Shown: piece by piece, positions 38,805 through 47,673 of the stretch
How the letters are laid out: each line of letters opens with the position of its first letter
How positions within the stretch are numbered: the stretch's first letter is position 1
From: Enterobacter sp. Ag1
Lineage (GTDB): Bacteria; Pseudomonadota; Gammaproteobacteria; Enterobacterales; Enterobacteriaceae
DNA length: 64,000 bases
Direction: 5' to 3'
Assembly: GCA_000277545.1 (NCBI GenBank)
Contig: AKXM01000016.1
Coordinates: 186,001-250,000, forward strand
Notes under the pieces: model-generated
The model's database searches: none
What the model saw: the letters and a program-made list of their open reading frames with translations, nothing else
What the model was told of the DNA's origin: nothing
Made by a program: the position numbers and the translations under genes

Positions 38805-39002
38805 TTACCCCAGGATCAGGACATCAACCGCCCTCTGCACCGCTACGTCATCCAGGCCACTGGCATACAGCTTATGTATCATGTCGGCTATCGACTCCCG
38901 CGATAGCGCCTCTTTACGCGCCAGCAGTTGCACGACAGCCGCCCCGATCACCTGCAACGTTTCAGGATGAAGCTCCTCGGAGACGTGCTTGTCCTTGTCC
39001 AT
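38805..39002 (-). CDS. AriR/YmgB-like small protein (orphan)
   Basis: A 65-residue protein. VIGAAVVQLLARKEALSRESIADMIHKLY followed by VAVQRAVDVLILG lines up with the three-helix core of the AriR/YmgB family seen at 20852-21136. If so, this is an unlinked paralogue of the BluR-controlled connector proteins. GGAG sits five bases before the ATG at 39002; a GTG two codons earlier is also open. Confidence 0.6.
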   Translation of the reverse strand: MDKDKHVSEELHPETLQVIGAAVVQLLARKEALSRESIADMIHKLYASGLDDVAVQRAVDVLILG

Positions 39003-39254
39003 ACTCACTCCATAAATGAAATTCCCTGTCTTTCTAAACTAGCACAAGAGAACTCAGACAAAACTGGGATCTTTTCCTAATCCCCCGCCCTTTTGCGACG
39101 TCGGCAAATAACTCATTGATACAACTCTGTAACATTTCGCGGATTTTTTATGTCTGAATTTTACAAGAGGAAAAATGCCCCCTAAATACTGGCCTGTTCA
39201 ACAGGCCCGGTAGCGATTATCATTAATAAATATAGGGGCACGCCAGGGGAAAGT

Positions 39255-39476
39255 ATGCTGCACTTTGATGTCTTTGGTAGGCGTTTGGGCGTAAAGAAAG
39301 TCAGTGAACAATGGCTGCTTTATCGCGTTGATCCTAACGAGGGCAAATATTCCCGGATTTATGATGTGGTTATCCCGGGATGGCTAACGGAAGAAGAACT
39401 CCCCGGCTGGCTCGGAGATATTTACCATGAAGCGGCGAGTGAAAAGCATCCGGATGTGCGGCGTACAGATAGCTGA
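39255..39476 (+). CDS. hypothetical protein
   Basis: A 73-residue protein (MLHFDVFGRRLGVKKVSEQW, then WLLYRVDPNEGKYSRIYDVVIPGWL, ELPGWLGDIYHEAAS). It looks like a small folded beta-alpha protein. I recognise no characterised family. AGGGGAAAGT precedes the ATG. The following 224 bases up to the diguanylate cyclase are AT-rich and hold no clear gene. Confidence 0.6.
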   Translation: MLHFDVFGRRLGVKKVSEQWLLYRVDPNEGKYSRIYDVVIPGWLTEEELPGWLGDIYHEAASEKHPDVRRTDS

Positions 39477-39700
39477 AATTGGTCCAGGAAGGATACATTT
39501 AGCCGGAACACAAGCCGAAGAAAAAATTATATAAACACTCGCTTGTTTCCAGCCCAACATAACAGAAAAATAACATAATCCTTAAACTTCGGCTAAACAG
39601 CAATATTTCTAACTATTTGTCTTTGCCAAAGATGATTAACAACCTACTGGTAATGTGATTAAATAACACTCCGAGTTATGCATGCGGTTAAGGTCTTCAA

Positions 39701-40585
39701 ATGAATTTTAAAATACATGACAAACTTATTGAGGAGGCAGAGTCAGCTCAAGGACTGCTTTACAGAATGATTACCGCTTATGTCTGCGGTGCGACAGCAA
39801 TAATCCTGATTTTAACATTGACAATGGGTAGCGTCAGCAGACTTAACTTTTATTTCTTTATCAATGCTTGCACCATTTCCCTGCTAACATGGTTCATCAG
39901 AAAATCCTTTCATATTAAATCAGAAGAAAAATACATAGCGTCGTTCAGAATTGCGTTATTCCTTCTTTTAAACTCAAGCTTAGCCTCGCTGACTGGTGGA
40001 GTCGAAATTTTAGATCGCGATACGACCTCTTTAATAGCAGCAGTGCTTTATGCACCAGCCATGTTTATTATTGTTCTTTCCTTCAAGAGATTTATTAAGT
40101 ATATTAATAATAATTATAAAGCTGCGATAGATCTTTCATTAACTGACGAACTTACAGGATTACCCAATAGAAGACATCTTAATATGAAGCTAAGGGAGCT
40201 TGATGCTAAATATGGCACACTGTGTATTATCGACATTGATCACTTCAAAAAAATAAATGATTCTTACGGGCATGATTTTGGCGACATAACGCTTAAAAAT
40301 ATCGGCTTACAGCTGAGTCACTTCCTCTCAAAGGATATATTCATCTCACGATCAGGCGGCGAGGAATTTGCTGTAATTATTTTTAATAACATGGCTGCTG
40401 AAGCCGTTATCAATGAAATAAAAGACTCAGTTTCATGCAAAGATGGTAACGGAGAGACTATAACTCTCAGCATTGGTGCTGCCGTTAAACAGATGAACAG
40501 CTCTTCATCGTATGCTCTGGCCGCAGCGGATAAAGCATTATATAGGGCCAAGAGAAGCGGCAGAGATCGTATAGTTTATGCATAA
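39701..40585 (+). CDS. membrane diguanylate cyclase (GGDEF)
   Basis: Makes cyclic-di-GMP from two GTP. Four or so membrane helices (residues 24-42, 48-66, 82-98, 110-128) form an N-terminal sensor. The GGDEF domain starts near LTDELTGLPNRRHL, has metal-binding DIDHFKKIND, and the active-site GGEEF at 219-223. The RxxD inhibitory site five residues before it is absent (SKDI), so product inhibition by that route is unlikely. DNA here is AT-rich compared with its neighbours, hinting at acquisition. Confidence 0.9.
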   Translation: MNFKIHDKLIEEAESAQGLLYRMITAYVCGATAIILILTLTMGSVSRLNFYFFINACTISLLTWFIRKSFHIKSEEKYIASFRIALFLLLNSSLASLTGGVEILDRDTTSLIAAVLYAPAMFIIVLSFKRFIKYINNNYKAAIDLSLTDELTGLPNRRHLNMKLRELDAKYGTLCIIDIDHFKKINDSYGHDFGDITLKNIGLQLSHFLSKDIFISRSGGEEFAVIIFNNMAAEAVINEIKDSVSCKDGNGETITLSIGAAVKQMNSSSSYALAAADKALYRAKRSGRDRIVYA

Positions 40586-40735
40586 TGAGCCACAAGTCGC
40601 AGAAATTTTCTGGCAAACCATGAAAACGTTATCAAATAGTCGATCCGACAACAGTATGGAGAATACGCTGCAGCTATGAACGAGAAAGAGAGATTATGTG
40701 TTTAGAGGCTCATTGATTCCTGCGGCTTTTCAAGC

Positions 40736-41644
40736 TTAACTTATATGATTCAATTCCTGATGCATAAAATCAATCAGCGCTCTTATTTTACCGGGCAAAT
40801 AGCGCCGATCGGAATAAAGAGCGAACAGCTGTAATGGAGCTGCCGAGTGTTCGAACTCAATTTCGATTAACCGGCCGTCGTCAATCCAGGGCTGGCAGGC
40901 TTGCTTCGCCAGAATGGCAAACCCGACACCTGCTACCGCCGCTCGCCCTGCCATCTCTCCGCTGTTGACCCGATAATGACCTTTCACCTTGATAGTCTCG
41001 AATCCTCCCTTTTTATTGACGAACTGCCAGGGCGCGCCTTTCAGCGCACTGACCGTTGTAATACAGGGTAATTCTTCAAATTGCTGTATGCGATCGGGCG
41101 TACCATAGCGCTGAATGAGGGCCGGGGCTGCAACAACCGTACAAGGGATAGTCAACAGGTGGCGGGCAATGTAGTCACTGTCATCCAACTTGCCGCGGCT
41201 AACAATGATAGCTAAATCCAGATCGTCGCGCAGGGATTCCAACCCGGACAAATTTGTGACACAGCTGATTTCCAGGTCCGGGTGTCGGCAGGCGAAATCG
41301 GCAATAACAGCCCCCAGTAATGCAGGACCTAGTTCATTAGGAATACACAGGCGCAGTGGGCCCTTGAGTTGCACTTGCCGCAAAGTTAATTCTGTCTCAG
41401 TTTGCTCGAGCGCCTCCACCAATGGCTTCGCGCGGGTATAAAGCAAGTGCCCAGCCTGAGTGAGTTTCATATGCCGGGTGCTGCGCTCAATGAGCTGCAG
41501 ATTCAGTTTTTCTTCTAACTGAGAGATACAGCGACTCACGTTGGATGTCGGCATCTCAAGCACTTTTGATGCCCCAACAAAACTTTCTTTTTCAACCACG
41601 GCAATGAACACTTTCAGGGTATTAAAATCAAGCGCCGGACGCAT
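40736..41644 (-). CDS. LysR-family transcriptional regulator
   Basis: A 302-residue LTTR: helix-turn-helix in FNTLKVFIAVVEKESFVGASKVLEMPTSNVSRCISQLEEKLN, then a typical effector domain (PLRLCIPNELGPALLGAVIADFACRHPDLEI). It is divergent from the MFS exporter at 41747 across 102 bases, the usual arrangement for a regulator and its target. Confidence 0.9.
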   Translation of the reverse strand: MRPALDFNTLKVFIAVVEKESFVGASKVLEMPTSNVSRCISQLEEKLNLQLIERSTRHMKLTQAGHLLYTRAKPLVEALEQTETELTLRQVQLKGPLRLCIPNELGPALLGAVIADFACRHPDLEISCVTNLSGLESLRDDLDLAIIVSRGKLDDSDYIARHLLTIPCTVVAAPALIQRYGTPDRIQQFEELPCITTVSALKGAPWQFVNKKGGFETIKVKGHYRVNSGEMAGRAAVAGVGFAILAKQACQPWIDDGRLIEIEFEHSAAPLQLFALYSDRRYLPGKIRALIDFMHQELNHIS

Positions 41645-41746
41645 CCGTTATCCCATAAATGATAATAATAAGCGCCATTTTTACCACCTAATCACCAGTA
41701 TTGATAGCCGTTAAACTCAGGCATCTTTCACTCACAGGTGCCTGCT

Positions 41747-42955
41747 ATGCCACCGGTTACACAGACATTTAACGATAAATCCCTTATGCGGATAGCGCTT
41801 ATCATGGCTTTTATCCAGTTCACTAACGCGCTGGAATACATGATGTTCAACCCTGTTTTTGCTTTTATGGCTGCTGATTTCTTAGTTCCCGTCTCGTTTT
41901 CAGGCTATGTCTCCGGGATGTATACCTCCGGGGCCGTCCTGTCGGGCATTATTGCCTTTTACTGGATCGGTCATTTCAACAAGAAACGTTTTTTAATCGC
42001 CAATATGGCGCTGCTGGGCCTGCTGACGTTTTTGACTACGTTCACCGCCAGTTTTAACCTTCTGCTGGCATTGCGATTCTGTGCGGGCCTGGTGGGAGGG
42101 ACGACAATGGGTGTGGGGATTAGCATATTGATCAATCACGCCCCGGCTAACTTGCGCGGAAAAATGCTGGCAACGGTGATTGCGTCATATTCGGTAGTAA
42201 GCATTGCAGGCATGCCCACAATATTATTTCTGTGTACTCATTATGGCTGGCATGCCGCTTTGTGGTTAATCAGTACCCTGTGTTTATTAGCCTTGCCACT
42301 TATTGTCTCCTTTATCCCTCGGGATCAGGTCTGCTGCGACACGCCCCCCGCTCTCCCTCTCGATAGAAATACTCTCCTGTTCGCTTCGGGTAATGCGCTG
42401 GTGCAGTTTAGCCCGATGCTGGTCATCCCGGTTCTGGTGCCATTAATGACCCGGCAGTTGGGTGCTTCACTGGAGCAGTTGTCCTGGCTGTTCTTCGCCG
42501 GAGGCATTGCCGGGTACCTGTCTAGCAAAATGACTGGCGCATTAACTTCTCGTTTTTCTGCTTTGAGTCTGGCTACTGGCGCAACCCTCATTTTTATACT
42601 GAGTTTGCTAATTCCCGCTCTGGGCTATCCGCATTCGGCGTTATTTATTATTTTATTTCTCGGGGCATCATACAGCCGCCTGGTTTCATCCTCGGCGCTT
42701 ACCATTCAGTTTCCAGATAACGGACAACGGGCGGGATTCGCTTCCCTGCAGACATCAATCATGTATCTGATGACTACTGCCGCATTTTTCCTGTCAGCCT
42801 TTCTCTTACCCACTGATGAAATAGCGCCCCAGAATATGAATATGTTGCTGGTGCTATGTGCCATTTCCGCATCATGGTTTCCAGTTATCGTTATTATTCT
42901 GCAAAAGAAACTGGCTAAACGGACGATTCAGGCTGAGCGCCTTATTAGTGATTAG
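41747..42955 (+). CDS. MFS transporter
   Basis: A 402-residue major facilitator with twelve predicted helices. The first loop has the pattern FWWIGHFNKKRFL-like (YWIGHFNKKRFL). It resembles drug/arabinose-type DHA1 exporters (NHAPANLRGKMLATVIASYSVV). The substrate is unknown. The ATG at 41747 follows AGGTG at proper spacing; the GTG three codons earlier does not. Its LysR neighbour probably controls it. Confidence 0.87.
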   Translation: MPPVTQTFNDKSLMRIALIMAFIQFTNALEYMMFNPVFAFMAADFLVPVSFSGYVSGMYTSGAVLSGIIAFYWIGHFNKKRFLIANMALLGLLTFLTTFTASFNLLLALRFCAGLVGGTTMGVGISILINHAPANLRGKMLATVIASYSVVSIAGMPTILFLCTHYGWHAALWLISTLCLLALPLIVSFIPRDQVCCDTPPALPLDRNTLLFASGNALVQFSPMLVIPVLVPLMTRQLGASLEQLSWLFFAGGIAGYLSSKMTGALTSRFSALSLATGATLIFILSLLIPALGYPHSALFIILFLGASYSRLVSSSALTIQFPDNGQRAGFASLQTSIMYLMTTAAFFLSAFLLPTDEIAPQNMNMLLVLCAISASWFPVIVIILQKKLAKRTIQAERLISD

Positions 42956-43033
42956 ATTAGCGGCTGATTGCGTGCGATGCGGACGGGCGTGAACCAGAGG
43001 GACTCCGCAATGTGAAACGCGGGCGTTCCTTCT

Positions 43034-43243
43034 CTAGAATGAATGTCTGCGCCTCCACTCATCAACGACATCACCCAAATTTTTGGGCACGCCATTTCGT
43101 ATCCATGCCATAAATTCACGATCAAACCGAAAGTGCGGCCCGCACTCACCCATCATGAAACGGCGAACGTTTTGTGTATTTTTGTAGTTTTTATCCACTA
43201 CAGTCGAGCGTGTTAATACCGCACTGTGCCAGTCGATGTTCAC
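43034..43243 (-). CDS. DUF6434-like small protein
   Basis: A 69-residue protein with the pattern WHSAVLTRSTVVDKNYKNTQNVRRFM, then FRFDREFMAWIRNG and LGDVVDEWRRR. I associate this pattern with DUF6434, a domain of unknown function. AGGAG precedes the ATG. An upstream short frame on the same strand ends a few bases before it, so the two may be coupled. Confidence 0.7.
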   Translation of the reverse strand: MNIDWHSAVLTRSTVVDKNYKNTQNVRRFMMGECGPHFRFDREFMAWIRNGVPKNLGDVVDEWRRRHSF

Positions 43244-43247
43244 TTAT

Positions 43248-43451
43248 TTACTCCTGTAATAAGCAGCCGATAGTGGCGTTAAACTTAGCACATTGGCGCT
43301 GAAATGCTGCGCCAGACACGCACCGTGCCTCGTAAGAGGCGTCAACATAATGAACATCCACGGCATCTCCATCTGTGGTGTCAGGTTTAACAAACCGACA
43401 TTGCTCCCTGCCCGTTGTATCTAATACCGTGATCTGGTCGCTGGATGTCAT
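43248..43451 (-). CDS. possible small hypothetical protein
   Basis: A 67-codon frame (MTSSDQITVLDTTGREQCRF) ending GCLLQE five bases before the DUF6434-like gene. Four cysteines are present. The frame continues upstream to a TTG at 43526 but no ATG is available before 43451. No strong ribosome binding site is seen. It may be a real coupled gene or a remnant. Confidence 0.35.
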   Translation of the reverse strand: MTSSDQITVLDTTGREQCRFVKPDTTDGDAVDVHYVDASYEARCVSGAAFQRQCAKFNATIGCLLQE

Positions 43452-43529
43452 TTGACAGACAGAAATTGGCAATTTTATAATCGGCCCACTTTCACGTCTC
43501 TTTAGAGGTATTCGTCCAATGCGCAATTA

Positions 43530-43592
43530 ATGCCCACCGTCATCTTTGACGGCCTTTATGCAGTTTCCCTCGGGGCTGTTTTGGTGCATTAA
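43530..43592 (+). CDS. putative 20-residue leader peptide for ABC-F gene
   Basis: An ATG-initiated frame encoding MPTVIFDGLY and ten more residues ends 15 bases before the ABC-F start codon. Its ends lie in an inverted repeat (AATTAATGC at 43525-43533 and GCATTAATT at 43588-43596), and an inner hairpin (CCGTCA/TGACGG at 43538-43553) sits inside it. This layout resembles translational attenuators of ribosome-protection ABC-F and erm genes. There is no strong ribosome binding site, so the call is tentative. Confidence 0.45.
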   Translation: MPTVIFDGLYAVSLGAVLVH

Positions 43593-43607
43593 TTTCAGGA
43601 TTATCGC

Positions 43608-45221
43608 ATGACGAATTCTATTCTTACGCTCGATCGCGTTTCTTTTGTATTGCCTGATGGCAAACGCCTTTTCTCAGATCTCACTGAACAATTTGACCAC
43701 CGACATACTGCTCTGGTCGGTAGAAATGGCGTGGGTAAAAGCCTGCTGGCTAAAATTCTTTCAGGCCAGGTGGCGCCGACTTCCGGCCAGTGTAGTTGCT
43801 CAGGTCGTGTCAGATATCTGGCGCAGCATCTGACACCGCACCATTATCATAGCGTGGCGATGCTTGCGGGAATCGACAGCCAGTTAGCCGCGCTAGATCG
43901 CATTGAAGCAGGCAGCACCGACCCAGCTGATTTTGACCTTGTGGGTGATAATTGGGACCTTCGCCAACGGCTGCAGGCGCAGTTAGAGTCCGCGGGATTG
44001 GGTTATCTTTCGCCGGGTTCAGCGGTCAACCAGCTGAGTGGCGGAGAAGCCATGCGGGTAGCACTGATCGGCGCGATGCTATCTGAGGCAGATTTTCTTA
44101 TCCTTGATGAGCCTACCAACCATCTGGATGCCGCCAGCCGACTGACGCTGATGCGGCAGTTGCACCAATGGCCCCGTGGTCTTTTGCTCATCAGTCATGA
44201 CCGGACGTTGCTGCAGCAGATGGAGCGAATGGTCGAACTATCGTCGCTCGGTTTACGCAGCTACGGCGGCAACTATGATTTTTACCAGCAAATGAAAGCG
44301 CAGGAGACTGCCTCCGCCACGCAAAACCTGGAGCGCCTCAAAACCGAGCGTAAGCGCGAAGAGCAGGCGCTGCGTGAACAACGCGAACGACTTGAAAAAC
44401 GCGGATCCCGGGGTACCCGGCAGGGTAAGAATGCGAATCAGGCAAAAATATTGCTGGGCCGTCAAAAAGGCCGGAGTGAGACTTCAGCAGGAAAACGGAT
44501 AAAGCAGCAAACCCAAGCGCGGGCGTTGCTCAGCCAGCAGGTGCAGCAAGCCATAATGCAAATTGAGGTATCTACGCACATCGCCATGCATATCACCTCT
44601 ACATTCGGGGCATTACCGCAGAAGGTCGCCACCCTTGACGAGGTCGTTTTACCTTTTGTTCCTGCCTCTTTTCGCGAGATAACGCTGACCATTAACGGCG
44701 GGCAACGGATCGGTGTTGTCGGTTCCAACGGGTGCGGTAAATCAACATTATTAAAAACCTTAGCGGGTCTGTTGCCGTCAGTGTCTGGTCATCGTGAGGT
44801 CTGGGCTAAAACCGCTTATCTTGACCAGCAGATGTCCATTTTGGATCGGCAAAAAACGGCACTTGAGCAACTTCTGGCGGTGAACTCTCAGGTGGGGGAA
44901 TCCCAACTGCGTATGCAACTTGCCCAGCTTGGACTGGATGCATCTCGTGTGTCATTACCCTGTGGCGAACTTAGCGGCGGGGAACAACTTAAAGCTGCGC
45001 TGGCAATGCTAATTTATGCTGACTCGCCCGCCAGCTTTTTATTGCTCGATGAATCGAGTAATCATCTGGATATTGTATCCCTGCATACGCTGGAATCTTT
45101 TCTTAATCAGTATCAGGGCACCCTGATGGTGGTGTCACACGATGAGGTGTTTCTCAGCCAGATTGAGCTAACGCATTGGCTGGTTGCGGGGGATAGGGGT
45201 TGGGAATTATCCCCCTGTTAG
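43608..45221 (+). CDS. ABC-F family ATPase (translation factor or resistance type)
   Basis: A 537-residue soluble protein with two ABC domains and no membrane segment, the layout of ribosome-acting ABC-F proteins. Domain 1: Walker A GRNGVGKS, signature LSGGEAMR, Walker B LILDEPTNHLD. A charged linker follows (about 230-315; RKREEQALREQRERLEKRGSRGTRQ). Domain 2: GSNGCGKST, LSGGEQLK, LLLDESSNHLD. Which ABC-F subgroup it belongs to cannot be decided by eye; no E. coli orthologue sits here. CAGGA precedes the start, and an unusual leader lies just upstream. Confidence 0.9.
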   Translation: MTNSILTLDRVSFVLPDGKRLFSDLTEQFDHRHTALVGRNGVGKSLLAKILSGQVAPTSGQCSCSGRVRYLAQHLTPHHYHSVAMLAGIDSQLAALDRIEAGSTDPADFDLVGDNWDLRQRLQAQLESAGLGYLSPGSAVNQLSGGEAMRVALIGAMLSEADFLILDEPTNHLDAASRLTLMRQLHQWPRGLLLISHDRTLLQQMERMVELSSLGLRSYGGNYDFYQQMKAQETASATQNLERLKTERKREEQALREQRERLEKRGSRGTRQGKNANQAKILLGRQKGRSETSAGKRIKQQTQARALLSQQVQQAIMQIEVSTHIAMHITSTFGALPQKVATLDEVVLPFVPASFREITLTINGGQRIGVVGSNGCGKSTLLKTLAGLLPSVSGHREVWAKTAYLDQQMSILDRQKTALEQLLAVNSQVGESQLRMQLAQLGLDASRVSLPCGELSGGEQLKAALAMLIYADSPASFLLLDESSNHLDIVSLHTLESFLNQYQGTLMVVSHDEVFLSQIELTHWLVAGDRGWELSPC

Positions 45222-45304
45222 CAGGTTGAATGATCTTATGGCTCATGCAATTTCAAACAGAATCTAGTGAAATACCTATTTGGGCTGCATAAGCAGAAGT
45301 GAGC

Positions 45305-45378
45305 TATATCTACTCCTGGCACTTGGCGGACGAGCCAATGAAGCTGAAGGTCCGGTGTGAGCGAGGAGCGGAAGTTAG
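45305..45378. repeat. decayed intergenic repeat, copy 1
   Basis: The stretch GCTATATCTACTCCTGGCACTT through GAGCGAGGAGCGGAAGT resembles copy 2 (45786-45860) over about 75 bases with many mismatches; the ending GAGCGAGGAGCGGA is identical. Each copy sits at the 3' end of a minus-strand gene. Confidence 0.55.
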
Positions 45379-45686
45379 TCAATTATTTCCGATGGCTTTT
45401 CATTCTCGGGCGACCAATATCCACCGCTACCATGGTAAGTTTCAGCACCTAATACAAACTTAGTTCCACAGTGCCTACAAACAAAATGGTAATCGACGAT
45501 ATCGCCCCATATCATCTTTTCAGCACACTCTTGAAAGTTGTATTGATTCCTGTCATCCGTTGCATCAATTTCGGCCAGAACCCCTTCGCTGAGCGCATGC
45601 TTTGCAATACGGATTGCTTTACGTAATTGTTCAGGTTGGCGGATAACGTATTTAACACATAGATCCAGACACCGATCGCAACTCAT
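45375..45686 (-). CDS. hypothetical protein with cysteine pairs
   Basis: A 103-residue protein. The start MSCDRCLDLCVKYV carries a CxxC-like pair and HFVCRHCGTKFVLGAETYHGSGGYW carries another, suggesting a small zinc site. GGAGG precedes the ATG, so translation is likely. No named family is recognised. Its position among decayed repeats and next to a DUF2625 gene suggests an orphan immunity or cargo gene. Confidence 0.65.
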   Translation of the reverse strand: MSCDRCLDLCVKYVIRQPEQLRKAIRIAKHALSEGVLAEIDATDDRNQYNFQECAEKMIWGDIVDYHFVCRHCGTKFVLGAETYHGSGGYWSPENEKPSEIID

Positions 45687-45785
45687 TTAACAGCCTCCAT
45701 GATGATATGTTGACGTGGTTTAACACTGTAAGCCAATAAAATTATTCACAACTTCTTCTATGGTGAACTTCTGGATTGATGTTAG

Positions 45786-45860
45786 CTATGTCCACCCTTG
45801 GCACAAAGCGGACCGCCTGAAGCGTTGCGAGGTCTGCTAAGAGCGAGGAGCGGACGCTTG
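45786..45860. repeat. decayed intergenic repeat, copy 2
   Basis: GCTATGTCCACCCTTGGCAC through GAGCGAGGAGCGGACGCT is a diverged second copy of the element at 45305-45378. It lies just past the 3' end of the DUF2625 gene. The third related stretch is at 46672-46700. Confidence 0.55.
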
Positions 45861-45890
45861 TCAGATATTACACATATCTTGTTGATTTAA

Positions 45891-46580
45891 TCAGCGAGGA
45901 ACAAAATCTTCGCTCTGTATGCCGGTTAATTGATCTCGTAAATCCAGGCATAATGCCCAGTGCTCTTCAACAGGCACAGTAGCCCGCCAACGCTGCTCGA
46001 TAGACAACTGCGGTTCGGTCCAGAGAAAGGGATAAAAGGAGTAAACTACGTCACAATTCATTGAAGTCGTTTCTTCGCGCCAACCTGCCCAGCGTAGGTT
46101 TTTGTAGAATAAACTCAAATCGCCACAAAGCGCCCAATGCAGAAAACCTGAATAGTTGGTATTGAGGCTCTCCCATTCGAGTGTATCCGGTGCGAGATAA
46201 TATACCCCGCCGTGACCTTTACCGAATTCTCCCCCGTTAAGTGCAAAAAAACCTCCGGATGCATCATCAGCAATTAATAATGCCTGAAATGTCAGATCAG
46301 CTGTTACCAACTGCGTCCATGAAGCTAGAGTTCGTGGTAGTCTGGTGTGACCAGAGCCTAAAATCCGCAACCAACCATTATCAATGAGTATTCCTCCCGT
46401 TTCATATGCAATAGCACCAAGCGGAGAGAAAGTAGTTATCTGAAGCTGATATAAATCAGCGCGTGCTTGCGCCGGGTTACAAGGAAGCACTTCATAGTTA
46501 TTGATTGCTTCTTGCAGCCATTGTTTCACTGTACGCCAGCCAGATCTCTGCTGATCGATTAATTCAGCTAGTTCCCTCAT
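45891..46580 (-). CDS. DUF2625 family protein
   Basis: A 229-residue soluble protein with the DUF2625 features TFSPLGAIAYETGGILIDNGWLRILGSG, ADDASGGFFALNGGEFG and GHGGVYYLAPDTLEWE, then FYKNLRWAGW. The function of DUF2625 is unknown; members often sit near toxin or polymorphic loci. AGGATAAAAG precedes the ATG. Decayed repeats flank it. Confidence 0.85.
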   Translation of the reverse strand: MRELAELIDQQRSGWRTVKQWLQEAINNYEVLPCNPAQARADLYQLQITTFSPLGAIAYETGGILIDNGWLRILGSGHTRLPRTLASWTQLVTADLTFQALLIADDASGGFFALNGGEFGKGHGGVYYLAPDTLEWESLNTNYSGFLHWALCGDLSLFYKNLRWAGWREETTSMNCDVVYSFYPFLWTEPQLSIEQRWRATVPVEEHWALCLDLRDQLTGIQSEDFVPR

Positions 46581-46671
46581 CTTTTATCCTCATCCACACA
46601 ACGCTGCTTTACTTCATTAATCGGACGCTAAGCCGATAACATGAGCATGAAATCAGAGCATCTGGCCGGCA

Positions 46672-46700
46672 ACGTCCGCTTCTTGGCACAGAGCGGACGT
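46672..46700. repeat. inverted repeat of the same family
   Basis: ACGTCCGCT and AGCGGACGT are perfect 9-base arms around TTGGCAC, which also occurs in copy 2. This looks like the core hairpin of the repeat. Confidence 0.6.
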
Positions 46701-46740
46701 GAATCCTTCACGCTATAAAACTGCAGTAAATATATTGCTC

Positions 46741-47496
46741 TCAGCTGAGGCAAATCACTTTCCCGGCGCACTCGCCGTCCTTGAAATCCATAATGACCAG
46801 GGCGGCACGATCCTCTGGCGCCTGAGCAATAAGTTCGCCTTTTGCATTCCATGCGGCGCTTTTCCCGACTGGCTTCCAACCGCCTGAGGTGCCGCAGTAA
46901 TTGGCCATTAGCGTAGGCATTGCGTAATATTTGGCGTAGCTTTTAAGCACATCGGTATCTTTCTCATAGCCGCCTGCGCTCAAAACTGAATTAATATAAA
47001 TATTAGCGCCCATCTGCACCGTTTGTTCTACATGCCTCGGCTGCCCGGCGTCTGCGCATATAGCCACGCCGACGTTAAACGTGCGGGCCGTAATAACACA
47101 CGCCGCTGTGCCGGATGAAAAGTAATCAGACTCTCCGGGGTGAAGATACATTTTTCGATAATAAGAAATTGGCTGCCCGGCAGAAATGACACATGCGCCA
47201 ATGGCCGGTTTATTATCCTGCACATACAAAGGTGCCCCCGCCACAATGGTCATCTCATGGCGGTCGGCCAATGCCTGAAGCGCCTGGAGGCAGGACTCAT
47301 CGGTGAGAGCCAATTTTTCAGCTAGCTCAGGCTCATAACCCGTTAAAGAAAGCTCCGGAAAAATGATCAGGTTTACATCTGCCGAGGCGGCCAAAGTAAT
47401 CAGCAATTCGTGACAGCGCATATTCTCTTCAATATTGCCGCGAACCGGAGCAAACTGTCCCGCGGCAATGCTTAACCTTTCCCGAATACCGTTCAT
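46741..47496 (-). CDS. carbon-nitrogen hydrolase (nitrilase superfamily)
   Basis: A 251-residue enzyme with the complete Glu-Lys-Cys triad: E48 in FPELSLTGY, K115 in YYRKMYLHPGE and C147 in VAICADAG. These enzymes cleave C-N bonds of amides or nitriles; the substrate is unknown. The start at 47496 follows GGGGATA; 21 more residues in frame upstream are not supported. It is the first chromosomal gene to the left of the icd 3' scar. Confidence 0.88.
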   Translation of the reverse strand: MNGIRERLSIAAGQFAPVRGNIEENMRCHELLITLAASADVNLIIFPELSLTGYEPELAEKLALTDESCLQALQALADRHEMTIVAGAPLYVQDNKPAIGACVISAGQPISYYRKMYLHPGESDYFSSGTAACVITARTFNVGVAICADAGQPRHVEQTVQMGANIYINSVLSAGGYEKDTDVLKSYAKYYAMPTLMANYCGTSGGWKPVGKSAAWNAKGELIAQAPEDRAALVIMDFKDGECAGKVICLS

Positions 47497-47623
47497 ACTT
47501 ATCCCCGCAATTTTTTTACAATCATCGGCTAAAATCTTAAAACAAACACCTTGCCTCATATTCAGGCAGCCCCAAGGTTCTTTTGGCGCAGGGGGTTGTA
47601 ACCATCATCCAAGACCGAACAAT

Positions 47624-47650
47624 AAAAAACGGGAACCCTAAGGTTCCCGT
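47624..47650 (-). terminator. native icd terminator
   Basis: ACGGGAACC pairs with GGTTCCCGT; on the minus strand TTTTTTATT follows. It sits 24 bases downstream of the icd stop and is the chromosomal icd terminator left behind by the integration. Confidence 0.88.
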
Positions 47651-47673
47651 TGTCACATCACCAGCGGCGCTGA

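Noticed and set aside
43452..43526. Upstream extension of the 67-codon frame next to the DUF6434-like gene
   Set aside because: It begins with TTG without ribosome binding site and reads into the ABC-F leader region.
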